This document shows positions 34,768-41,458 of a stretch of DNA of 48,035 nucleotides, in pieces. Each line of letters starts with the position of its first letter. Within the stretch, counting starts at the first letter, position 1. The stretch lies in NCBI GenBank assembly GCA_021795465.1, contig JAJYPK010000006.1, forward strand, positions 1-48,035, in the 5' to 3' direction. This stretch comes from Bacillota bacterium. Lineage in GTDB: Bacteria > Bacillota > Sulfobacillia > Sulfobacillales > Sulfobacillaceae. The translations under genes were made by a program, and so were the position numbers. The notes beneath the pieces are model-generated. The model was not told the DNA's origin. It ran no database searches and worked only from the letters and a program-made list of their open reading frames with translations.

Positions 34768-35491
34768 TGCGTACTCTCCTTTCATATTAACACCAACAAA
34801 CAGACTTCGCCGACGCAAACAACCCCACAAGCTCTATTGATTAAATTAGTCATCGACGTGCTGTTACCCTTTATACAAAGATACGAATTTATCTGTAATG
34901 TCTGTACACTCTGACTAATGGTCAATAACTTGTAGGTCCCGCAGCGCACCACATAAGAATTCCCAGCACCTCACCACAACACCGAATCGGGGTCAGCCCC
35001 AAGACTTCGAGTAAAAATATTATGCAAGGAAGATAAAAATGATCCGGGTGCAAACCATCCGTCACCCAAAACCCAATGAAGTTTTCTAAAACCTACCGGA
35101 ATTTTATTCTATTGTGTCATAAACATCAACATACAATTTACATGATGTCATGTATGTTATTGCACTTTCGCAATCTATGTAAGCTCTTTAAGATACTCTT
35201 GTCATGTTTGTGTTTCTTACTATTATTCCCGGCCAGATGGACTACTCATAATGCCAGCGTGATGGTTTTCGCGTAGTGCAACAAATATTTCAGATGGGCG
35301 CCGTCCCCTCATAATCCAGACGACTTAGGTCATGAGTTGTGGTTCGCGCTATGATTTCCATTGCGTACTAGGTTAGGTTTCCTCGAATGCTCGGAGCTAG
35401 CGCACCGGTGGACCAGGGCTCAACAGGACGCGAGTGCGTTTAAAATCTACCCGTGAGGCAGTGGGCCTAATCTGAAAATAGCCCGATTTTG
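34768..35491. other. Intergenic region upstream of the pyrimidine operon
   Basis: About 720 AT-rich bases with no supported gene. A weak minus-strand promoter is possible (TTGACC at 34920-34925, 17 bases, GACATT). A TGTACA hexamer at 34903-34908 matches the core of the TTGTACAA palindrome in the aminotransferase promoter region and might be a shared operator. A plus-strand frame (35076-35276) has no binding site and is not called. Confidence 0.4.
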
Positions 35492-36697
35492 TTACCCGTT
35501 ATCCGATGCCACCTTCGTCACCCGATCTCCGAGAGCGGTCGGATGCAACGCCCACCAACCTCCGACAAGACCCAGGCACAGCAGTATGATGGCGGCTCCG
35601 CCCCAAAAGAGCACCGTCACCGGAAAAATCACTAATGCTCCACCGGCAAGCCCAATCGATACCGGCCCTCCCACGGTGGTAGCCATCCAGAGTGTGGACA
35701 TCACCGGCCCTAACTGCCAGCCGCTAAACCAGTGTTGGATGATCGACAGGGATTGGACATTGGCCCAGGTAAAACACGCCATGCTTAAGCCAATCGCTCC
35801 AAAGGCCCACCAGACATTCGCAACAACGGACAGCGTTCCCCAGAGAGTCGCACCTACGCCCATACTCGTCAGCAACCACACCAACGGAGTCGAGTGATGG
35901 CTGGGCAGCATGAGCACCCCAATCGCCAAGACCGCTCCCAACGCCTCGGCCATCACCAGTCGCGCATAGACGGCCCCGGACGCATGCAATACGCTGTGTA
36001 CAAACAATGGCAAACCCACGACGGTGGGCCCCATATACCCTAATGTCACCCCAGTGGTCAAGGTCACCAAGACCAACCAACGGGCATCCCGCCACGGTAC
36101 GTGAATGGCCGTTTCGCGAAGGGTGTCACCGTCGTCGGCGGGGGTTTTTCGCACCCACCAACCTGGCAACAGCAAGGCCGCGACTGCCATGACAGCGGCC
36201 GCCACAATCAGCCAACCCCGTGCGGGGAGGAATACCCACAACGCGGTAACGCCCCCCGCAACAGCCACCCGACCCAGCTGATAGGTGCCCTGGAAAATGG
36301 TGTTGGCCAAGCCCCAGTGCGATTCGGTGGCCACCTGTGGCACGACCGTCCCTATCGCCGGAAAATACAATCCTTCGGCAAAGGACAACAGTGCTGCGCC
36401 GGCAATCACGGCCACCAGGGGAACCCCATGCCACCCCAGCACGACCGCCAAATAGGCGAGTGCTAGCGATGACAGACCCGCAGACGCAAGCAGTACGCGC
36501 AACGCCGGCCAACGTTTCGTCAACCGCCCGGTGATCCAGGTACCCACCGCCCGGGGCACGGTGTACAGCATCAAAGCTTCACCGTACCAAGCCGGATTCG
36601 GCACGAGGTGCAAGATGAGCCACGGCAATAGAATCGTCGCGGTCTGGCCCGCAATCACGCGGGCAATCTCACTGACCCAAACGCGATAGAAGGCCAC
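35492..36697 (-). CDS. MFS transporter
   Basis: A membrane protein of about 401 residues with twelve hydrophobic segments. It begins VWVSEIARVIAGQTATILLPW and carries GRLTKRWPALRVLLA as the loop 2-3 basic motif. It looks like the enterobactin-exporter/DHA3 part of the superfamily; the substrate is unknown. GTG at 36697 is used as start, seven bases after AGGAG; the ATG at 36703 overlaps the end of that binding site. It is isolated, next to the insertion-sequence region. Confidence 0.7.
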   Translation of the reverse strand: MAFYRVWVSEIARVIAGQTATILLPWLILHLVPNPAWYGEALMLYTVPRAVGTWITGRLTKRWPALRVLLASAGLSSLALAYLAVVLGWHGVPLVAVIAGAALLSFAEGLYFPAIGTVVPQVATESHWGLANTIFQGTYQLGRVAVAGGVTALWVFLPARGWLIVAAAVMAVAALLLPGWWVRKTPADDGDTLRETAIHVPWRDARWLVLVTLTTGVTLGYMGPTVVGLPLFVHSVLHASGAVYARLVMAEALGAVLAIGVLMLPSHHSTPLVWLLTSMGVGATLWGTLSVVANVWWAFGAIGLSMACFTWANVQSLSIIQHWFSGWQLGPVMSTLWMATTVGGPVSIGLAGGALVIFPVTVLFWGGAAIILLCLGLVGGWWALHPTALGDRVTKVASDNG

Positions 36698-36703
36698 CGT
36701 CAT

Positions 36704-37246
36704 TCTCCTATCTAGCCCCCGTTAAATGAACACAAGCGATCTCTCTCGACGATTTTCTTACAATTTCATTGATTTCTGGATTTCACGAACTTCGCGCTGC
36801 ACGAGAATCGATTTATCGCGAAGTTTTTGGTGGACAAGGCATCCAATGTCCGAACCCTCCCTTCTCTGCCGAGCGTGTGTTGGAGCCTGGGGAATGTCGA
36901 CGAAAAGCACCGCCCTCTGGGCGGGGACTCCGGTTTCGGACGTTCGCGATGCGAGACGCCTCGAAACCGGAGTGATAAGGGGATAGCACATCGGAGCCCG
37001 GACGACAGGGGTGACCCCGGGTCGATGGGCGGGTAGGAAGTCGAGAGGCCGAGGCGCTTCGCGCCATGCGAAGAAAACGCTCGGGCATCGCTGAGACGGG
37101 AACGGGCAGGGCACCATGGTGGTGAAACGGTTCATAAACAAGCGGCTCGTTTCCTCATTTGTATCCCATGTATCCCATGTATTACATGTATCCCATGTAT
37201 ATCGATGGGTCGGGGCACTTCCCGCGCCATCGTACCCCTGCACCGG
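36704..37246. other. Accessory spacer left of the IS3 element, no gene called
   Basis: About 540 bases. Long frames on the minus strand have low-quality composition and no binding site. An imperfect stem with CCGGTTTC/GAAACCGG arms lies near 36930-36970. Four tandem 9-bp units occur near its right end. Confidence 0.4.
37161..37196. repeat. Tandem 9-bp repeat, four units
   Basis: Units GTATCCCAT, GTATCCCAT, GTATTACAT, GTATCCCAT in direct tandem, followed by a partial GTAT. The third unit has two changes. Confidence 0.8.
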
Positions 37247-37291
37247 TGTCTATCGCGTCCTCCTGAGAGTCATGCGGGACGCCCGTCATAC

Positions 37292-38257
37292 CTAGACGCG
37301 CAAGGGAATCCACCGGGCCAGTCCCGCCGCCACCCGGGCCCGCATTTCCATGGGGGACCGGTAATCTAACCGACGATGAATGCGGATCGTGTTGTAGTGG
37401 TGGATCCACTGGGTGACGACGCGATAGGCTTCTGCGTAGGTCATAAACTCTTGACGGGCCAAACATTCCCGTTCCAATTGGGCATGCCACGATTCGATAT
37501 AGGCATTGTAATTCGGACTATGGACCGGGATCCGTTCATGGTCCAAGCTTAACGTGTGACACTGCTGTTCAAACTTCGCCGCAATGAATTGCGGCCCATT
37601 ATCCGTCCGAATGACCGGCGGTTCCTCCCATTCGGCCTGCCGTACGGCGACGGCCTGAGCCAGGATCCGGGCGGCATCCGCCGCTTTACAGGTCAATCCG
37701 ATGTGATACGCAATAATACTGCGGTCGCAGACATCAATGATCCCTTGCAGATAGAAAAATCGATCTTCCCCGACGATGTAGCCATATTTCAAGTCGGTCT
37801 GCCACAGCTGATTCGGTCGCGTAATCACCCAATTGCGCGGCAGTCGCCGCGGATGCACGGTTTTCCGCTGTCGTTGCGGCCACAGGAGTTCCATCTCGCG
37901 ACAGAGGCGGTACACTTTCTTTTTGTTAATGGTGAGACCGTACCGCCGTCGCAGACGCCACGTTAATTTCTCATAGCCATAGGCGGGATTCTCGTCCTCC
38001 AAAATTTCAGTAATCCACTCCATCACCTGTCCATCGGGCACCTTTTGTCCCTGCTGGGTCAGACTGTATCCGGGCACGAGTCGTCCCCGGGGTAGCTCCC
38101 CCTTTGCGCCGCCATCGCGGATGAGGCGATGGCGCCACGCATAATAGGTGCCCCGGGATAATCCGAGGGCGGCGCACACGCCGCTCACCGGTTTACCGTT
38201 TCGTACCCAGCTGTCCGCCCATTGGCACAATTCTGTTACCGCGGGATCCCCTTTTTT
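37292..38257 (-). CDS. IS3-family transposase, orfB (DDE integrase part)
   Basis: The catalytic frame, read after -1 frameshifting from orfA. An HTH_21-like segment (residues about 65-125, including PAYGYEKLTWRLRRRYG) precedes the rve integrase core. The acidic triad is in QTDLKYGY, VIRTDNGPQFIA and NAYIESWHAQLERE. It ends with the usual HHYNTIRIHRRLDYRSP. No independent start with a binding site is seen before the frame, which fits production as an OrfAB fusion. Confidence 0.88.
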   Translation of the reverse strand, partial: KKGDPAVTELCQWADSWVRNGKPVSGVCAALGLSRGTYYAWRHRLIRDGGAKGELPRGRLVPGYSLTQQGQKVPDGQVMEWITEILEDENPAYGYEKLTWRLRRRYGLTINKKKVYRLCREMELLWPQRQRKTVHPRRLPRNWVITRPNQLWQTDLKYGYIVGEDRFFYLQGIIDVCDRSIIAYHIGLTCKAADAARILAQAVAVRQAEWEEPPVIRTDNGPQFIAAKFEQQCHTLSLDHERIPVHSPNYNAYIESWHAQLERECLARQEFMTYAEAYRVVTQWIHHYNTIRIHRRLDYRSPMEMRARVAAGLARWIPLRV

Positions 38258-38505
38258 CGCAACGCATCTTGGAGGACCGCGATTTGCAAATCACGATCGA
38301 TCACCAAACGTTTCAGTTGGGCATTTTCTTCTGCGAGCGATAACCCTCCGGCACTTTTCCCCGTGTCTTGTCGTACTTCGCGGCTCCACCGCCGCACCAT
38401 ACTGGGGCTCAGTTGATGGCGGCGGGCCACCAGGGTGGCATTCTGCGTCTCCTGGACTTCATGAATTACCTGAGTTTTAAACTCTGCGGTATACGATTGA
38501 CTCAT
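38236..38505 (-). CDS. IS3-family transposase, orfA (helix-turn-helix)
   Basis: An 89-residue protein with an HTH_Tnp_1 domain (YTAEFKTQVIHEVQETQN, then LVARRHQLSPSMVRRW) followed by a leucine-zipper-like tail LAEENAQLKRLVIDRDLQ. Near its end the heptamer A AAA AAG (38257-38251) sits in the correct register for -1 slippage into orfB. The start at 38505 follows AAGGAGGG. Confidence 0.88.
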   Translation of the reverse strand: MSQSYTAEFKTQVIHEVQETQNATLVARRHQLSPSMVRRWSREVRQDTGKSAGGLSLAEENAQLKRLVIDRDLQIAVLQDALRKKGIPR

Positions 38506-38612
38506 GCTCACCCTCCTTATTTTGACCGTTCTTACCCTATCAAAAGGAGGCCGCACGTGTCACGTTTCATTAGGGGGTGGAAAAGCTCTGCGGGGCTGAG
38601 TCCTCCATCGCT

Positions 38613-39137
38613 CTATTCATCTGACACCTCCTCAGATTCGGCTAGTAGTTTCTGCATCCGCTCTAGCCAATCCCGTTGCAAGGTAAACCATTCGACGCCG
38701 TAGCGGAACAATTCATTGTGAAAAACATCGGGTCCAGTGTAGGTCCGAATTTCCTTAAGTGCCTCGTCGAGCCAGACGGTGCGTTCCTTGAGACGGGCGG
38801 ACAGTTCGGTGGCATGACCAAAGGGTGCGAACAAGATGCGCAAGAACAGTTCGTCCGTTTGGGCGGGTGTCGACAATGGAGACTCCAACCACTGCTCCAA
38901 CTCAACCCGGCCTCTATCGGTAATGTGGTACTCCTTGCGGAGTGTCGCGCGGCCCTGGTGTTGCACCGAGACTGTGACAAGCCCACCGGCCTGCAACTGG
39001 CGCAGAGCCGGATAAATGCTGCCGTAATTCAATCCCCAGAGAAATCGCATCCCATGTTGCTCGACGGACTGGCGGATTTCATACCCAGACATGGGCTGAA
39101 TACTCAAGAGTCCTAAAATTGCGTGGGTTGATGCCAT
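38613..39137 (-). CDS. PadR-family transcriptional regulator
   Basis: A 174-residue regulator with the PadR winged helix at the N-terminus: ILGLLSIQPMSGYEIRQSVEQ, then GSIYPALRQLQAGGLV and KEYHITDRGR. A C-terminal helical dimerisation part of the Vir_act_alpha_C type follows. These proteins repress neighbouring efflux or detoxification genes. The start at 39137 has GGGAGG. The gene that would follow it is replaced by the IS3 element. A palindrome upstream may be its operator. Confidence 0.85.
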   Translation of the reverse strand: MASTHAILGLLSIQPMSGYEIRQSVEQHGMRFLWGLNYGSIYPALRQLQAGGLVTVSVQHQGRATLRKEYHITDRGRVELEQWLESPLSTPAQTDELFLRILFAPFGHATELSARLKERTVWLDEALKEIRTYTGPDVFHNELFRYGVEWFTLQRDWLERMQKLLAESEEVSDE

Positions 39138-39179
39138 AGTACCTCCCGGACAAATCAGATTTGTTACAGTGGTAGTATA

Positions 39180-39191
39180 CGATATATATCG
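39180..39191. promoter_or_regulatory. Palindrome CGATATATATCG upstream of padR, possible operator
   Basis: A perfect 12-base palindrome 43 bases upstream of the PadR start, overlapping where its promoter should be. Autoregulation is common in this family; the assignment is an inference. Confidence 0.4.
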
Positions 39192-39694
39192 AACCGATAG
39201 TAAATGATACACTCGGTTTGGTTTAAACCCAACAGGGTTTCGGCGTATAGAGGAGTCGCACCGTGTACCGCAAAACGCTTTTCGCGTTTCTTGACTGAAG
39301 GGATTTCCCGAGGTTCCTGTTTCCCCCAGTGCGGGGAAAACTTCAGGTGGTCGTGTTCGCTGACCCAACCAGCGTTTCAGATTGGTGCGTGGTGAGGCCA
39401 TCCCACACAAAAATGTACGGCGCATCCGGTTGGGGTTTACGACCGTGGCAATGGGCTACACGACATCGGCTTCGGTGCTCCCTTCGCGATGGACACATGA
39501 AAGGCATTGAGCAATTCTAACCACGCCGTCTCCCGCGCTGTTGCCCTTTGCATTAATGCTTATCATCAATCCCACGCGTTGAGAAACTTTCATGACCACG
39601 ACTGTGATGTCTCGCCCCTCATCTTGATACGACTTGATCGCGCACTCGTGAAGGTAGGACGCTCGTCATGGGGTAGCGATGGCGAGCCGTGCCA
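39192..39694. other. Gap with a transposase-like fragment
   Basis: About 500 bases without an intact gene. On the minus strand around 39380-39450 one frame reads HCHGRKPQPDAPYIFVWDGL and TTHQS, resembling part of an IS630-type transposase core, cut off on both sides. A 7-bp hairpin (39320-39326 with 39333-39339) lies nearby. Confidence 0.3.
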
Positions 39695-40040
39695 TTACGC
39701 ACGGTCTGGTTCTTCCTCTCGGATTTGAGGTTTAGCCCGCCGTTCCATCCGAACGCCCAAGACGAATGAAGCGTTCCCGACACGAAGGAGACCGGCTCCG
39801 GAACCCGCCATCAGGCGTGGGATTCCCATGCGGGATAACACGATTCCCGCGCTGTTAAGTGAAATCACTTGGCCCAAGGCCGACCCGAAAAATATTAGGG
39901 AGAAAACCGAAGTTTGCACTGTGGTACTGATGTAAAACGGTTCAACTTAGGGCAACGGGGAGGAATTGACCCCCAAGAGCCAGCACGAATTGCATTACAA
40001 AATAGACACGGAACGGGATATTCCTGCACAACTCTGTCAT
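39695..40040 (-). pseudogene. MFS exporter, N-terminal fragment with in-frame stop
   Basis: From ATG 40040 the frame reads MTELCRNIPFRVYFVMQFVL, then VEPFYISTTVQTSVFSLIFF, then LNSAGIVLSRMGIPRLMAGS, matching the first three helices of an MFS transporter. A TAA at 39947-39949 interrupts it and the similarity ends after about 115 codons. It is coupled to an upstream small ORF by an ATGA overlap and lies behind a TetR gene, so it was probably the pump controlled by that regulator. Confidence 0.55.
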
Positions 40041-40165
40041 AGTAGCCACCCTGCAAATCGCAACGGTGGACCCTCGACGGCGTTCTTTGCTGCGAAAAAG
40101 TCTCCTTTGAGCACATGAAGAAAGCTCATTATTGTGCCGCTTAACGCTAGAATGGGATACGCCAT
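40037..40165 (-). CDS. Possible small ORF, 42 residues, coupled to the MFS fragment
   Basis: ATG at 40165 has GGGGAGG eight bases upstream. The product begins with a hydrophobic segment (MAYPILALSGTIMSFLHVLK) and ends at a TGA that overlaps the ATG of the following frame. It could be a small membrane protein or leader peptide of the exporter, or a remnant. Confidence 0.4.
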   Translation of the reverse strand: MAYPILALSGTIMSFLHVLKGDFFAAKNAVEGPPLRFAGWLL

Positions 40166-40375
40166 TGGTTGATTCCTCCCCAATAAAAATTCTCGGGAGA
40201 CCCAGTATAGAGGCGAGAAGGGTTTTCGCCCTTTTTGGCTGATAGTAATTTCCAACGCGCCGTCCGTCGAACTAGGCCATTTGGGTTCTATGTCCTCTAA
40301 TTCGGCGGCACTGACGAGGCGCAAGGTTTACGTGTCTGCCCTTTTGATTTGTTCTTGTTCGTCATTCATTTCATC

Positions 40376-40999
40376 TCAGGGAGACGCAAAGATTCGTTGC
40401 GTTAGCAAAACTATAGTATTGCGAAGTTGCTGACGTTCATTCGATGACGGGGTCGTTCCATGGACAATCCAGTTGAGTACGAGGCCATCAATTGCCGCCC
40501 ACCATAGTCGGGCAAGACTGGAATAATGCGTCTCTGACATTGTACTCGGCGCAGATTCCTCAAGAATCGTTTCCACGAGACGCAGGCTACGCAATGACCG
40601 CGAGTCCATAACTTCTTGCAATCGGGCGTTACGGGACGACTGGGTCCAGATTTCCAACTGGAGTTTGAGGCGACTTAGGCTTTCGCCTGACCACTGATCT
40701 GCAATGGCATCCCACAAGGCGATCAGGCGGTGTTCCACTGACATACCCCTGGTGCTGGTGATGGTGTCGGTTAGCCGATCCCAGCGACTTGTCGCGTTGT
40801 CGAAATCTCCGACCACCCCGAAGAAAATGTCTTCCTTCGTCGGGAAATATGTATATACGTAGCCCTTACTCACACCTGCTTCGTGCGCAACATCGTCGAT
40901 GGTGGCTTCTACGAAACCTCTACGTGAAAAAACTGTTTCTGCTGCCCGTAACACGGCTTGTCGTCTATCTGAACGTTGTGCTTCCGATATTCTTGGCAA
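40376..40999 (-). CDS. TetR-family transcriptional regulator
   Basis: A 207-residue repressor. The N-terminal helix-turn-helix is ETVFSRRGFVEATIDDVAHE followed by AGVSKGYVYTYFPTKEDIFF; the C-terminal helical domain would bind a ligand. The start is most likely TTG at 40999, with GGAGGG seven bases upstream; the frame extends to another TTG at 41014. It is followed by the small ORF and the broken MFS exporter, the usual partner arrangement. Confidence 0.85.
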   Translation of the reverse strand: MPRISEAQRSDRRQAVLRAAETVFSRRGFVEATIDDVAHEAGVSKGYVYTYFPTKEDIFFGVVGDFDNATSRWDRLTDTITSTRGMSVEHRLIALWDAIADQWSGESLSRLKLQLEIWTQSSRNARLQEVMDSRSLRSLRLVETILEESAPSTMSETHYSSLARLWWAAIDGLVLNWIVHGTTPSSNERQQLRNTIVLLTQRIFASP

Positions 41000-41012
41000 T
41001 AATCTTCCCTCC

Positions 41013-41030
41013 AAACCGACTGTTCAGTTT
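41013..41030. promoter_or_regulatory. Imperfect 18-bp dyad upstream of tetR, possible operator
   Basis: AAACCGACTGTTCAGTTT, symmetric at AAAC.GA and TC.GTTT, directly adjoining the ribosome binding site of the TetR gene. Its position fits autorepression. No experiment is implied. Confidence 0.45.
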
Positions 41031-41458
41031 TTATTATGGACTACGCGTTAATCTCCTGCAAGTCCGTTGATGAAAGGTGGCTTAACATTTTTACAGAGAA
41101 GGCCCACCTGATCCGAAGCGCCGAGACCGTCGATACTGCAACGAAGACCTTATTATCGATCTCAGGCATACGGACGCGCGCCCTTGCGCCAAATCATCGG
41201 ATCGAGACTTTAGCCCCCATTCAAACTACGATGTCTTTCCATGCTGGAGCCACTCCCAAGTACCGACCATCATCGCAAAACGGATCTTTGGTCTGGAGCA
41301 ACGTGGCATCATTCAAGAGGGATGCTGCACCAAATTGGTCGTATTTGACCCAGCTTTTAGCCATCCCTCTTGATTTTCCCCCGCCAACACTCCTAATATT
41401 TCGGTTCGGGGGTTCTCGCCCGTATACTGGGAACATCCATATTTGAAAGGGCGATGTC
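41031..41458. other. Intergenic stretch between tetR and the GGDEF-EAL gene
   Basis: About 430 bases. A plus-strand frame covers most of it but lacks a binding site and has no recognisable motif, so it is not called. The region should contain two divergent promoters. Confidence 0.4.

Larger units (their letters stand above)
37247..38562 (-). mobile_element. IS3-family insertion sequence, complete
   Basis: About 1316 bases bounded by imperfect inverted repeats: TGTCTATCGCGTCCTCCT at the left end and, read inward from the right, TGACACGTGCGGCCTCCT (12 of 18 identical). It contains overlapping orfA and orfB with a -1 slippery site. No clear target-site duplication is seen. All DDE residues and both frames are intact, so it may still be active. 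Confidence 0.8.

Noticed and set aside
35076-35276. 66-codon plus-strand open frame
   Set aside because: No ribosome binding site, and the composition looks like translated AT-rich spacer.
36758-37243. 161-codon minus-strand open frame left of the IS3 element
   Set aside because: It runs through the 9-bp repeat, has biased composition, and lacks a binding site.
39310-39341. Hairpin TTTCCCC/GGGGAAA resembling a type I-E CRISPR repeat
   Set aside because: Only one copy is present; no spacer array, leader or cas genes are in the window.
41036-41446. 136-codon plus-strand open frame upstream of the GGDEF-EAL gene
   Set aside because: No binding site and no recognisable motif; an opposite-strand frame of similar quality overlaps it.
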